Under the pieces are notes generated by a model. It searched no databases and had not been told where the DNA came from. It worked only from the letters and a program-made list of their open reading frames with translations. A program made the position numbers and the translations under genes. Shown one piece after another: positions 24,201-36,366 of a stretch of DNA of 64,000 nucleotides (within the stretch, counting starts at the first letter, position 1; each line of letters opens with the position of its first letter). Origin of the DNA: Gnetum montanum (Eukaryota; Streptophyta; Gnetopsida; Gnetales; Gnetaceae); assembly GCA_015680685.1 (NCBI GenBank), contig MNCI01007747.1, forward strand, positions 1 to 64,000. Reading direction: 5' to 3'.

Positions 24201-24504
24201 TATATTTATTATAAGTATTAGATTTGGAAATTATTTCATGTACATGTTTTTGTTTTCTAACATGGTCAATGAAGTTCTACATCTCTTGAAATGTACCATG
24301 GCCTTGTGTGTTATACTTTAACGTTCTATATATGATTCCAAGATTCCTACAAAAATTTCAATTTTATTTAGATGTTCTATGATCCTTCTAACATGCTCCC
24401 TTGGGTTACAAATTTCGTCTAGAATTATTGATGCAAAGTGTGATTTAGGGGGTTATAGTAACTACCCTATGTTAGCACACCATCCTACATTAATGAAGGA
24501 GTAT
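24201..24504. other. Short unassigned stretch
   Basis: It lies between the broken LINE and a family-1 LTR. The last bases (GAAGGAGTAT) look like a weak polypurine tract before the LTR. No coding signal was recognised. Confidence 0.3.
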
Positions 24505-25300
24505 TGACGCACCCCCAACCACAGCTCCACCCGCACCACNCTTATGCCTCATTTGGGGAAGCTTCAAGTTAGTTGTAGCGAAGCTCTTTCATTTTGTTTC
24601 CATAGAAGTTAGATTATTTTCTCACTGTATGCCTACAGTGTGGTGATTGTAATTGTGCAGCACCTTTATTCGAGTGTGACGTACTTGGATGTGCACATGG
24701 CTGGAAATAAATATCGAGATTACTTCATCATTGTAGCATTCACTTAGTTTTAATTGCTTAATTATTATTGTTAATTGTTATTGTTATTTATTGATTTCTT
24801 AGTTAATATTTATTGTTTTCTTAGTTAATATTTTTTTATCATTATTTACTATTCCTATTGTTAAATGCAGAATGAGTACGACTTAATCACAAGCATTTAA
24901 TTGTGAATACTTAGTAACCCAGTAGCGTACCTAGGATCTATGCTTGGTAATCCCAGTAGTAGTCATGCATGAGGTCCAAGATATGTACAGATGATTAAGG
25001 AACAGATGCTCATCACACTTAGGTTAGCTTAGACTTCATTTCCTATTACTCATTAGTTTAATCAATATTATTCTCCATTGTCTCTAGGAGTAGCAGTAGT
25101 TTAGGATCACATCATACGCCTCACTCTGGACTAAACCATACGTGACAAAGCAAATACTAGTCCAGGTGGGAAGACAGTGAATTGCGATCAACATGTAACT
25201 ATCTAGATACCACAACTAGCTTGTCCACGGAGTTCGACCGGATCGTGCATGAACACTTGTATTCGTGTGGTTAAGTGTAGGGGTACCTCGCTGCTCATCA
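24505..25300 (+). mobile_element. Family-1 LTR, copy 2
   Basis: The 3' end, GGGGTACCTCGCTGCTCATCA, matches the ends of the other family-1 LTRs. Most of the block aligns with the reverse complement of 1674-2516, including the conserved CACGATCCGGTC region with CpGs kept. The start is less certain: TGACGCACC at 24505 follows a purine-rich run, and the first 150 bp do not align well with copy 3. It could be a solo LTR, or the 5' LTR of a large element ending at 32219; five-base flanks (AGTAT and GCTAT) do not settle this. An unknown base is at 24540. Confidence 0.75.
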
Positions 25301-26700
25301 GCTATTATGTTACTTCTAGAACCTAATTGTAATTTTTTAGACCTGCATCCTCTACAAAGACAATATACTTATGGGATTGTAAAATTGGAAATAAAATTCT
25401 TCATTCATCTTTCTATATATGGATGTGGATTAATTTTCTTTTCTATTTATGGGTATGTAGTGTTCTTACATTTTATTTTATGAGAGAATGAAAAACTTCG
25501 TTATAGTGCCTCACAAGACATAGATTTGTTTTATTTTCCATAGCTTGCATACTTTCTTTGCAAGATGTTTCAAATCATAGTAGATTAATCATCATTTGAA
25601 ATTGATTTCTTAGGGATTATAGAGAGAATAAATAGCATTGCAATTAAAGGCTAGTTGAGATGTAGTGGGTAACCATTAGTTTTATGGGAATTATGATTCA
25701 TTGCACATGGAATCATAGGAATTATGATTCTAGAATACTTTGAATTCTATAAGTAATTGTAAAAATTCTCAAAAATCACAAAGGATATTAATAAGTAAAA
25801 TTAATTCCTAGAGAAATCCACCCTAAAAATATTTAATGTATGTTTAAATCAAAAAATTTAGCTACAAGAAGCTTTACCTCACTATTTCAATATGTGAATA
25901 CATTCATATGCCCATTTTGTAAGCTTTAAGATAAAAAAACAAACATAGATATGTACTAAAACCATTGAAATGCTTTCATTCATTAAATACTTTAAATCTT
26001 AAAAGTAAATATAAAATTTTTCATAAATTGTAAAGAAATAGTAGGAAGTAAAATTGATTCTCCAAGAAATCCACTCTTAAAATATCTAATATAAATTTTA
26101 AGATATAATTTAGTTACTAGCAACTTTATCCCATTGTTTCCATATGTAAATATATATATATATCTTTTTATCTAAGCTTCAAGATAAGAATTAGACATAG
26201 ATGTGTGTTAAAGGTGAAAACTATGGAAATGCTCTATTCATGTAAATGTAAAGGAAATCATGATTCTAGTGAAGCATAGTTACAAGTATCATTGTAGATT
26301 TAGTCTTATTAGAAGCTGTTGAATGGAAACATATTCAAGATATTTTAACTACTAATAATTTGTTTACAACTATTGGTCAAGATGTGGAGATAATATCTCT
26401 TAATAATGTTGATTCTATTGAAAAGGTAAGGATCTCATCCCTCTCTACCCAATGTTAATCTTTTTATGGAATGTATAATTTTCTTTCTTAGAGGGAAGGA
26501 TTTTCAAAATTTATTGTGAGGATGAAAACTTGAAATGACATACCCAAAACTATTAGGCCTTTCTAGTTTGTTTATTTGGAGTTCCTCCATTTTGTAGTAC
26601 TCTACTTTTGTACTCTAAATTTTTAATTTTAATATGTATATTTTTTAGGATCTCACACCCTATTAAAAAAAGAATTATCTTGTAATGTATATAAACATTC
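25301..26700. other. AT-rich region, no gene recognised
   Basis: Just after the LTR, TTACTTCTAGAAC weakly recalls the primer-site region of copy 1. A similar sentence of about 60 bp (AAATCCAC..CTTAAAATAT) occurs near 25810 and 26075, hinting at an old internal duplication. A short TA run is at 26154-26162. No protein domain was seen. Confidence 0.3.
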
Positions 26701-26717
26701 TACAATACTACTATTTT

Positions 26718-26795
26718 CATAGCTGACCTCTATTAGGATAAGGTTAGGGTAATTATGATGAATGATTTTTAAATTTTTAATAGAGGTCAGCTATG
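26718..26795. repeat. Inverted repeat with 18-bp perfect arms
   Basis: CATAGCTGACCTCTATTA (26718-26735) is the exact reverse complement of 26778-26795, with a 42-base loop. Outside the arms, TACTACTATTT (about 26707) pairs with AAATAGTAGTA (about 26824) after a 28-base insertion in the right arm. This fits a foldback or MITE-like element. No target duplication was identified. Confidence 0.8.
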
Positions 26796-26835
26796 CAAAA
26801 AATATCATAATTATCATAATTGCAAATAGTAGTAA

Positions 26836-28440
26836 TTTAACATCTAGGGGATTTGTGAATTATCTTTCCCCACTTATATATGTTCTATCATATTTCTAAG
26901 GTTGTAACCATATCCTTGTAGATCTAACAAAAAATGGGAGTAAGAGTAACTTCAAACAATACTGCATAAACTTTTGCAGGTCCCACTAGAAAGACATGTA
27001 TCCATGCTTGAAGGTTGATGGCTTCTCAAAAAAAAGTGAAATGGAAAAAACTATATAATAAGTGTGCCATAGTAAATTCCCCCCTTGAAAAAAATTTGAA
27101 GTGATGTTACTCCTCATGACTTTTGTAGTCTTATGGTTGTCCATCGATGTGATGAAACAATACAACATCACTGACATGTGGTATGGAATTGGTTTGAATC
27201 TTGGAAAGGACACATGGTTATTTAACCATTAATAACACTCAAGGTTTCATTGTGACCATGGTAAGCCACCTCATGTGTCAATGTCTACAATCCTTTGTAT
27301 CATCTATCTCATCTCATTATCTAGATGATCATAACTTGTGGTTTCATGTAACGTCAAGATGTTATCTCAATTTGATGGTTTTAACATGTGTGTTTTGTTT
27401 CATGGGTATGTGTCACATTCAATCCCTTTAGTTCCTATGAACATTATAGGTGTGGTTACACAAGGGCATCATGGGCTACAACTTTCATTGGGGAGGATCC
27501 AGTTGTGTAACTTTTGTGACTCATACTTGTTTAACATAACCACATCATTTTTTTCACCTTTCAAGTGCTCAAATTTTTGCATTTTATCATTTCCCTTTCC
27601 ATGTACTTGATTCATTCACAACATCAATTTTAATGCCTTTTTCTTGCTTATTCTAGTACTTTTAATGTCAATGACTCCACCTTATCACACTTTCAATGCT
27701 TCCAATTGATGTTTCACTTATTCTAGAATGATGGAATTAACTTCAAACCTTCCAAACCAATCACTGAGCTTTAGTTTGCATGCTCAGTTGCCCCATATAG
27801 TGCAAACTTTTGGACCTTGACTTCATGTACTGAATGTCAGGTCTGACACAATGTTGCATACCCAACGTAGGGTCACATAAAGCCTATAAATACAACCCCA
27901 TGGTACTTGAAATTCATTTTCATCATTTTCTACTAGGGGAGTTGTTCAAAATTTCTCTTGTGAATTAGAGCTCTGTGCATTAATCTTCCAATTACAATAT
28001 TTAGCTCTCTACTACTTTTATTTTCATGTCATTTGAACCCATCTAAACCCAAAGTGTTCAACTTAGTCATGGGGGGTGCTTGGATGTGAAACTTGTGCTA
28101 AATTACTAAGATTTTTTATTGACCAAAAGGTATGATAAGGGTAAGAATATTAAAAACGTTAGGAGGTATAATGAAAATCACTCACATTAATGCTAGAAAT
28201 CCAATTTTGCCTACCCATAGGCCCATAACCATCATTATAAGTCACATATAAGGAAAAAGGAGCCAATTGCAAAGGGTTGTAAAAGGAGATAGATACATTT
28301 TGGGGATTTTTCTTGAAAATATTTCTAACGCTATGATCATATGCATTACAAAATTAATAAAATAAATTTACAAGTAAGCTATAAACCAATTTATGATAAC
28401 AAATATAACCTTAGTAACACTTACACTTTTATTGATTACA
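26836..28440. other. Leader or promoter region upstream of copy A
   Basis: The region is non-coding. A good TATA box (CTATAAATA) is at 27894-27902. The copy B ORF also has a TATA box some 460 bp upstream of its ATG. 'TTAGTCATGGGGGG' at about 28053 resembles the polypurine tract before the LTR at 31370. Just before the copy A ATG, 'TTTTATTGATTACAG' looks like a 3' splice site, so a spliced leader is possible but unproven. Confidence 0.35.
27894..27902 (+). promoter_or_regulatory. TATA box upstream of copy A
   Basis: CTATAAATA in the context AAAGCCTATAAATACAACCC, 548 bp before the copy A start codon. It could be the promoter of the element or of an unrecognised LTR. Confidence 0.45.
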
Positions 28441-28441
28441 G

Positions 28442-31160
28442 ATGGCCCCAAAAAGAGGTGTTCAAGGTGAACCCTCATAAAGAACCACTAAGCATTCATG
28501 AGGTGGCTATGGTCAACAAGGAAAATATGTAGAAAATGTAGAGTAGGTGGCCTAAGCCTTCAACATTCACCAAGAAGCCCTTGCTACTAGGCAATCAACC
28601 CAAGGGAAGGTTGAAGAACTACAAGTTCTTGAGTAGGGACAATGTCTCATGTTGCCTTCTGATTACCTTACTACCACTTTAGAAAAGTCCATGTTGGCTT
28701 CAATCATCATGGAAATGAACTTTGACACATTCATGAAGTTTTCTCTAGAAGCAATTCAGACATAACTCGAGGAATTTCCATTGTGGCCCATTTTGTCAGA
28801 TAGTGATGAATGGTACCTAGGTGAAACTTATCAATTCTAGCATAATAAAAATGAGGGCACCACTGTTAACACCTATGGGGTGATCATTCCTTATTTAGTC
28901 AAAGTAATTATTGTAGCTCTCAACCTACCAAATGAAGGAACTAAGGTTGCTCATCTATCAACCATATCTGACCCCAAAGCCCAGAAATTATGGTTGAGAT
29001 AGGCATACAACAAGGAGGATAAAATGTACAATGAAATGGCTCTAGAGGAGAAAACACATTTCAAGATTGTGACTTACCATATATTTCCCACAAAAGGTCT
29101 TAATTGAATTTCAACTTATGTGGCCAAGGGAAGTGCCATTTTAATTGGTAAATTTGAAGCCAAACTTCCCCAGTTTTACTTCACTGAAATTCAATGGTTG
29201 TTTGAAGAAACAAAGTTAGGGATACTAACAGTTCCATTTCCCTTTATAATTAGAAAGTTGTGCAAGCACACTGAGATCATAAAATATACCAATGATATCC
29301 CTAGGAAGGCTCAGAATGCCTCCTTCGCCAAACTCTTGAAACCTATAGCACGAAGAAAGGATCTTGGTGAATAACAAGAAGCAGAGAAGGAGGTAGAGCT
29401 ACAAATAGAAACATAACGCAAGCCTGAACAAAGCCCCCAAGTACAAGCTCCATTACCACCACCACAGCAAGACTATAGGCCCTTGATGACCCATCTTTAG
29501 AAGATCATTGAAGTAGTCAGTTAGGGAACTGTGGATGAGTCCAACCTCTTCCGAGTCATGGATGATGTTGTATGTCCCACAATGTTAGTTGACCCAACAT
29601 GGGGGGAGATCTTGATACAATTAGAAGGAGAAGGATCATAATGAAAAATCTCTAGGAATGCCACATCTTTCCAAGTAATGTTGGAAACTCGGGAAGGTGC
29701 CACAGTCATGGTACTACAAAATGAGGATGTGATAGGTGCAACAGAAGTCATCATTGATCATATTAAAGAATCATTCAACATGATTTTTTTACCCCAAATG
29801 AGTTTAATGAGAAGTAGAGATTTACAAGTATTGGCCAGGACTTCAATGACTCTTGTAGCACATGAGGATGTGCTTAATTAGCTACTACAGATGGGGGAAG
29901 TAATGAACACTTTTTTTGAAATCCCCAAAAATTTTGCTATAGCTCAATTAGGCCTCATCATAATTAAAGGGAAGTTGGTCATGGTAGAAGTTAAGGCAGA
30001 GCATGCAAAAGTAGAAATATAGAGATTACAAGAAAATTTTGTAGCCCTAAGAGTTGAATGATGAGGCCCTATCTATTTTGTTGCACCAGACCAACTTGAA
30101 CAATTCATAACGAAGTAACTAACCAAGCTAACAAAAAATAGAGCAGCTACTAGGCAAGAGAAAGAGAAGGCAGTTTGAAATGCCTTTGTTGTTGATGCAG
30201 AATTTCATGCATAGAAAAAGGCATCGACCATTGTATAGAAATAGAATAAGCAACTCACCATAGAAAATTCTAGGTTGATCACAATGGAAAAACAAAAGAA
30301 CATTCTAGAGGAAAGCATCCACCATTAAGAGAAAAACTGGTGAGGGTTAACTAAGATATGAATAGATTGGTCAGAGAGAATAGAATACTCTCAATGGAGG
30401 AGGTTCTCTCTATACACTAGAAGTTAGCAATTGAAATTAGCACATGGAAAAATGAGGTAGAAAAGAATGAAAAATTAAAAGAGAACTTCCACAACCAATT
30501 TGTCATGTACAATAAAATCAATGAAAAATAAATTTAGATGGCCAAAGCCCACATCAGCTCCTTGTTAGCCCAATGTTTTGAATGGTAGCCCATCTTGGAT
30601 AGTTATGCCTTGGTCCATCAATCAGAAGTTAAGAACAAGGACCTATATATAGAAGATCTAAAAGAATACATGGCGTTGGCTAACCTTAAATATGCCAACC
30701 TTGCCATGTTAATGGAAGGTCACCCCCAAAATGAGCTAGAAGAATAAGTGGCAAGCACCTATGCATTATACGAGAACGAGTTTGCAAATCAAAAGGATGC
30801 TTTGCAAAAATTGCAGGTGGCAAACTTTGAATTAGAGGTGGTTAAAGCTATCTATTAAGGAAAAAAGGATATAAAATAAAACCTAGCTCAAAGATTGACA
30901 GATTATCATGAACTCAAAGATAAAGTTAGGGCCTTTGAGGAAGAAAAACAGTAGTTCATAGTTTGGTACTTGAAGGTGAATCAGATGTTCCCACAACTAC
31001 CGTGTCCTTGGGACATACTAACGCTATCAAACATTAGCATAGTAGCTTAGATGGTACACGGCCCAAGGATGGAGTAGGAGAATTGCTAGGTATTACTCAA
31101 TCAATACAAATTTCAATGACTTGGTGACAAATGGAAGCAACCCATGGAAGAGCCATGACC
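28442..31160 (+). pseudogene. Copy A: decayed non-gag ORF of an LTR element
   Basis: Starting at ATG 28442 (MAPKRGVQGEPS), the translation is interrupted by stops but readable. An N-terminal globular part (about 28660-29330) contains 'KTHFKIVTYHIFPTKG' and 'LGILTVPFPFIIRKLCKHTE'. It resembles the 'putative plant transposon protein' domain found in plant retrotransposon-like ORFs, but I could not confirm this by search. The C-terminal part (about 29880-30960) is rich in lysine, glutamate and glutamine and looks like a long coiled coil ('TKLTKNRAATRQEKEKAV'). No gag, protease or RT motif was seen. A family-1 LTR starts 210 bp downstream. A homologue lies at 38240-41031 on the other strand. Confidence 0.6.
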
Positions 31161-31415
31161 TCCAGGCACCACATGAGCTTCCTAGTTTTATTTTTGCTTT
31201 GTAATAATGTATCCCATTTTTGTACTATGCCACTATGGCATGTAAGAGTAAAATATTTTTTTTATTATTTAAGTTAGTCAAGAATCCCATACCTACCTAA
31301 TATTTTATAAATAACTTGTCCATCACTTTATTTAACTCGACGATAAGTTTTCATTTAGTCATGGGGGTATGATGAGTCATCATCTTGTTAGGCCCTGTGA
31401 CACTAAAGCCAAGAA

Positions 31416-31439
31416 GTGACATAGGATATCTAATGTCAC
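31416..31439. repeat. 24-bp palindrome in the U3 of LTR copy 3
   Basis: The arms GTGACAT and ATGTCAC flank a core containing GATATC. It sits between the LTR start and the TATA box at 31455-31463, the same place as palindromes in copies 1 and B. Confidence 0.7.
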
Positions 31440-31454
31440 CCCATCTAGGTTTGC

Positions 31455-31463
31455 CTATAAATA
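31455..31463 (+). promoter_or_regulatory. TATA box of family-1 LTR copy 3
   Basis: CTATAAATA, 86 bp from the LTR start, at nearly the same distance as in copy 1 (92 bp). Confidence 0.6.
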
Positions 31464-32219
31464 TGCACTTGGGTGCTTGAATGAGATAGTATGTAGTACG
31501 TAGGAAGTAGGAAGAAATTTTTAATTTTTAGTTTCTTTTCCTTAGAGATCATCATTCCCAATGCATGCCCATAGTATGATGTTTGTAATTGTACCACAAC
31601 TTTATTTGAGTGTGACATACTTGGACATGTTACATGACTAGAAATAAAGATCGAGATTAATCCTTTCATTGAAACATCCACTTAGATTATTATTGCTTTC
31701 AACTATTAATTATTTACTTCCTTCTTTAGTTAAATGATTCAATTTATTGCTATTTACTATTCATGTTATTAAGCATAATGCATACACCTTAATCATGAGC
31801 ATTTAAGTGTAGATGCTTGGTAATCTAGAAGTGTATTGTTTGGCATAACTAGTGACATACACTTAGTAATCCCATAAGTAGTCTCACAAAGTTCAAGACA
31901 TATTGGACGATTAAGAGCAGACACTTATCACACATAGGCTAGCTTAGATTTTGTTTTCCCTCATCTATTAGCCTAATTAATTTTCCTTTTCTATCGTTAT
32001 CATGAGTAGCATAGAATTAGAGACAACATCATATGACTCACTTTGGACTAAATCATATGTGACAAAGCTACCACTAGTCCAAGTGAAAACACAATAAACT
32101 ATGATCAGAGCATAACGATTTAGATGGCACAACTAGTCCCATCCATGGAATTCGACTGAATCATGTTTGAATGCTGGTGATTCATATGGTTGGAAATAGG
32201 GGTACCTTGTTGCTCATCA

Positions 32220-32420
32220 GAAAATAAAAAATTAGATAGATTAATCAAAAATAATTATTTTCACCTTCATAATACTAAGAAACATTTCAAGAAAACATGC
32301 CCACAATTCTTAGCTCTATATGGTGATAATTCTCAAAACCAACAAACTAAAAAGGCACCAATTATGGTTCTCAATATTCCTCCTAAAAAAGGCAATGAAG
32401 AAGGAGATTCATGTGAATAA
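32220..32420 (+). pseudogene. Gypsy gag C-terminus with decayed zinc knuckle
   Basis: Directly after the LTR, one frame reads 'NNYFHLHNTKKHFKKTCPQF'. The spacing fits a CCHC knuckle in which the first two cysteines have become F and H, while H and the last C remain. The N-terminal gag is missing from this side, consistent with interruption by the inserted LTR element. A stop at 32420 ends the frame. Confidence 0.6.
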
Positions 32421-32879
32421 GTGAAGGTAAGAGATCCGAACTAGCACAACAGTTGCTATCGTAGACTTAGAAACATTATAAATACTAATCAATAATAAAC
32501 TAGGAATAACACTTATACTCCTCCTAATAAAAGAGTTCCTAGTCAAAATAACATAAATAATCAAATGTGATCATCTTAAGTGAATATTAAACAATAATCA
32601 AACCCAGCTTCAATACTTAGAAGAAATCCATCCCAACAAGAAGTTAAGAATGAGCATAAATCATATGATTTAGTTGAATATTTAAAGAGAGTTAAAGGCA
32701 AAATTTCAATGTATGATCTTTCCCACTTCAACAAAATAAAAGATTTGATCCATCTGATAATTAATACACTTGAAACTAAAAAAGGAAAATCTTCCATAAT
32801 TGAAAAACAAGTTCACTTTGTGAAAATTCCTAACACTCCATTAATTCATAACTCAAGTAATCTCATGTTAAATAAGAAA

Positions 32880-33180
32880 GAGTAACCTTATTTTGTAACC
32901 TTGATCATTTTAGGTAAAAATGTTCATAATTGCTTAATGGATTCTAGCACAATTGTTAAATTCATGTCATTAGAAGTTTATAAAATGTTACGAGCACAAA
33001 TGCTACCACAAAAAGAGGTGTTATACAACTCTATGGATCAAATGTACCTATAGTAGGATTATTAAAAGAAATGAAAGTGCAACTAAAACAATACCCTAGT
33101 TTCACATGTAACAATGTTATTTTAGTGGTAGATAGACAATCAACTTATGGAATACTATTACCGTGAACTTTCAAAGCCTA
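32880..33180 (+). pseudogene. Gypsy aspartic protease remnant
   Basis: The frame gives 'VTLIILGKNVHNCLMDSSTI' followed by 'VKFMSLEVYKML', the retropepsin start with DSGA changed to DSST. After a frame change 'NNVILVVDRQSTYGILLP' matches the later part of the domain. It lies between the gag remnant and the RNase H-like domain. Confidence 0.65.
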
Positions 33181-33658
33181 GTTTAGGGGATATTTAGATT
33201 AGATTTATTAAAATTACTAATTTTCTTTAAAGGAAAATTTGAGTATGCAATCACTTCTAGAAAACCTTTCTATAAACATGTTGTACCAATTTTTAGTCAA
33301 CAAAACCAATCTCTAGAAAATCAAAACAACAATCTTTTATTAGAGTTATTGAAGTTGGACCTGGTGAGTATTTTATAAATGATAATATAAGAAAAATATT
33401 AGAGATAAATTATTGTACTCATAAATATTCCACACAATATTACTAAAATTTTAGAGAATTTGAGGAAAATTAGGAAGATACATTACCCTATCATCAACAT
33501 GATAGAAAACTTTACTTTTTAGTACTCCTCCATCATTAGTAAAGGAAAAAAATATAAATTATATTCTAAATATTACAACATAAAAAGATGAGAAAATATT
33601 TGATGATGATCATTGCTACATTAATCAAAGAGAAAATTTTTAAAACTTTACTAACTTA

Positions 33659-34059
33659 AATACTTGGCTATTAAGAGTAAATGATGCCTCTTTTAAGAAA
33701 GGATGTGGAGCCAGAATCATGCTTATACCTCCTAGTGAGGTTGCTATCCTAAAAGTGGTTAATTTCACACATCCCATAACAAATAATATGATTGAATATG
33801 AAGCACTTATACATTGGATCAAACTAGTTGAATAATATGACTTATTCAAACCCAAGATTTATAGTGGCTCTCAACTTATAGTAAACCAAATCAATGACCT
33901 TTTTAATGATATAGATTCAACTATGAAATCTTATAGGACCTATGTCCATGAAGTCTTTAAATAATTTGAGCAAATATCCATTGAACATGTTCCAAGAGAA
34001 GAAAATTATATTCCTAATGCTTTAGCTAAAATGAAAACTACTTTGCATCTCCCATTTTA
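33659..34059 (+). pseudogene. RNase H-like domain upstream of RT (aRNH type)
   Basis: One frame, with two stops, gives 'NDASFKKGCGARIMLIPPSE', then 'NNMIEYEALIHWIKLVE', 'KIYSGSQLIVNQINDLF' and 'SIEHVPREENYIPNALAK'. This matches the archaeal-type RNase H carried by Tat-lineage gypsy elements (pattern DGAS..GAGIVLISP, NNEAEYEAL, SDSQLVVNQ, HVPRE.N..ADALA). The first aspartate and the EYE glutamates are kept; the third acidic site (SDSQ to SGSQ) and the last (ADAL to PNAL) are lost. In described Tat elements this domain follows the normal RNase H; here it precedes RT. It could reflect a rearrangement, but sequence on both sides is continuous gypsy pol. Confidence 0.75.
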
Positions 34060-34439
34060 ATACAATTCGTGGTGTTCTAAAATTATTATTAAAAAAGTTA
34101 AGTCTTATTCTATTCTAGATAATATCTTTCCTACCCATGTTTTTAATGAAAATAATCATATTTATCAATTTTTATTTTCTACAAGTAACTTTAGTGATCA
34201 ATGTTTTAAAATTTTTCAAATTAATGAAGAATATATATCCAAAGAAATCATATTTCTAAATGAAATGTTTCCTGAAGTAGTAACTAAAGAGCATTCATTA
34301 GATGACTTACATATCAAAGCTAAAGAAATATCCAAAAAATGCTAGTTGAAACAAAAACAATTGAAGTTCAAAAGAAAGGACAATAATACCCTATTAAAGT
34401 AGGTGCTCACTTATATATGGATGAAAAAAAATTGATTAA

Positions 34440-35150
34440 TTTATTATATGAATTTAATAATTTTTTGGCTTGGACCTATGAGGATCTTAAAACTTTTAAT
34501 CATCTTGTGATGATGCATACTTTACATCTTAAGCTTGAAACAAAACCATTTAGATAAAATATTAGACCAGTAAACTCTAAGATTGAATGAAGGTAGAAAT
34601 CAATAAACTTTTAGAATCTAAGATTATATATCATGTGATATATTCTATTTAGATATCAACTTTGGTACAAGTTAAAAAATGAACAAGTGAATTACAATTA
34701 TGCATTAAATTTTGTAACCTTAATACCTCTTGTATTAAGGACAATTATCTGCTTCCTCTTATGGAGGATCTTTTGCAAACCATCAATGGTGCTCAAATGT
34801 ATTCATTTGTAGATGCATATTCAGGCTATAATAAAATTTTAGTAAGTAAGAAAGACCATTGTAATATTGTGTTTACAAAAAAATGGGAAACATTTTAATT
34901 TGCCAAGATGCCCTTTGGCCTCATAAACACTAGTTCTACCTTTCAAAGAGCTATGGATAAACCCTTTAAAGGATTGATTAAAAATGTATTACTATTTATC
35001 TATATGATTTAATTATTTTCTCAAAAGATTAGGATATACATCTTAAATATCTTAGAAATGTTTTCAAAAGATGTAGATGATTTGGTATCACTCTGAATGC
35101 TAAGAAATGCATTTTTGGAATTCCAAGTAGTCAAATTCCTGGTCATATAG
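34440..35150 (+). pseudogene. Ty3/gypsy reverse transcriptase remnant
   Basis: Pieces read 'FLAWTYEDLKTFNHLVMMHT', 'VEINKLLESKIIYHV', 'NYLLPLMEDLLQTINGAQMY', 'SFVDAYSGYNKILVSKKDHC', 'FAKMPFGLINTSSTFQRAMD' and 'LLFIYMI' where YxDD should be. This is the full gypsy RT order. The catalytic box is destroyed and several frameshifts occur. The domain follows the RNase H-like segment and precedes the normal RNase H. Confidence 0.85.
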
Positions 35151-35289
35151 TAACTAAAGAAGGAATTATGATTGATCTCAAATGAGTAAATGCTATTTTA
35201 GAGGTATCCTATCCTTTGTCTAGAATTGATTTGAGGTCTTTGTTTTGGAAAATTAATTTTTTTAGACAAGTTATCCCTATGTATGCTAA

Positions 35290-35830
35290 ATAAGTTAAAT
35301 CATTAAATGAGATGCTTAAGAGAGATAGTAGTATGCATTGGATAGACGAAAGAAGGAATGCTTTTCTTGTCATTAAGGAAGCCATTATAGATTCCCCTAT
35401 TTTATCTTTTCCTTGGTACAAAAATGATTTTATTTTATATACTTTAAAAATATTAATTCCATTGCTATTATAATCCAAAATATTTTTGTTCAAGGTGAAA
35501 CCCGTATAGCTTTTATGTCCACTCCTTTGAAAGATGTAAAATTAAAGTATTCACCCATAGAAAAATAAATATACACTATCATTAAAGCTCTAAAGAAATT
35601 TCACTACTATTTTTAATGATAAGGTTTTTGTTATTATCCTAGATTCAGATATTATTGTATTAACTAAATTACAAGATCCCAGTAAAAACTATGCTAAGTG
35701 GATTATGAAATTACAATTGTTTGATATTCAATGGAAAGTAGAAAAAATAGTTAGAGGAACAAATATTTCTAAGCTAATAGCCAATGCTTCAAGTTTAGAA
35801 AAACATGATGCACCTAAAGATTAAGAGTCT
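35290..35830 (+). pseudogene. Ty3/gypsy RNase H remnant
   Basis: The frame reads 'GETRIAFMSTPLKDVKLKYS', 'PIEKQIYTIIKALKKFHYYF' (with a stop at the Q) and then 'LTKLQDPSKNYAKWIMKLQL'. These match the canonical RNase H and tether that follow RT in gypsy pol. Two RNase H-type domains are therefore present, one on each side of RT. Confidence 0.75.
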
Positions 35831-36347
35831 ATATGACTTTACATACTAGCTATTGATAAAGAAGATGATGTTCCATTTGCTCCTAACTAGTTTCATGATC
35901 CATCGTATGGAGATATTAAGTTTTATTTAACTTTTCATTGTTGTCCTTTAGATTTACCTAAATATAAAAGTTATTATTATCTAAATGTTCTAATTTTTCC
36001 TTATTTAGTGATGAATCATTTAGGAAAATTTTTCAAGAAATATTTCTTAAATATTTAGACCAAATACAAGCTAGTGATACTTTAAAGCAACTACATGAAG
36101 AGATACATATAGGATACTATTTGTTAGTACATAAAATTACAAGAGTAGGTTACTACTAGCTTACTATGATGAATGATACTTGCAACCTTGTTAAAAATTG
36201 TGTATAATTACAAATACTTAAAGGTAGAGATTCAAAAATTTCAACACCTTTACAACCTATAATAAAAACTATACCTTTTGCACAATAGACATTAGTTTTC
36301 ATAGGAGTAAGTAATCCTTTATCAACAACTCAATAGAAGTTGATCTT

Positions 36348-36366
36348 AATAGCACCAATTATTGCA
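36348..36366. repeat. Target site duplication, left copy
   Basis: AATAGCACCAATTATTGCA precedes the retroposon and is repeated exactly at 36687-36705 after its poly(A) tail. The first A or two may belong to the tail. Confidence 0.95.

Larger units (their letters stand above)
31370..32219 (+). mobile_element. Family-1 LTR, copy 3 (3' LTR or solo)
   Basis: This 850-bp block begins TGATGAGTCATCA and ends TTGCTCATCA. A polypurine-like CATGGGGGTA precedes it and no primer site follows, so it is best read as the 3' LTR of the copy A element. It aligns with copies 1 and 2 throughout but has lost most CpGs, so it is older. The bases just after it (from 32220) continue a gypsy gag zinc-knuckle region, so the insertion went into an older gypsy element. 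No matching five-base target duplication was found at 24504. Confidence 0.85.

Noticed and set aside
24495-25305. Target duplication AGTAT/GCTAT around LTR copy 2
   Set aside because: Only three of five bases agree, so it does not establish a solo LTR.
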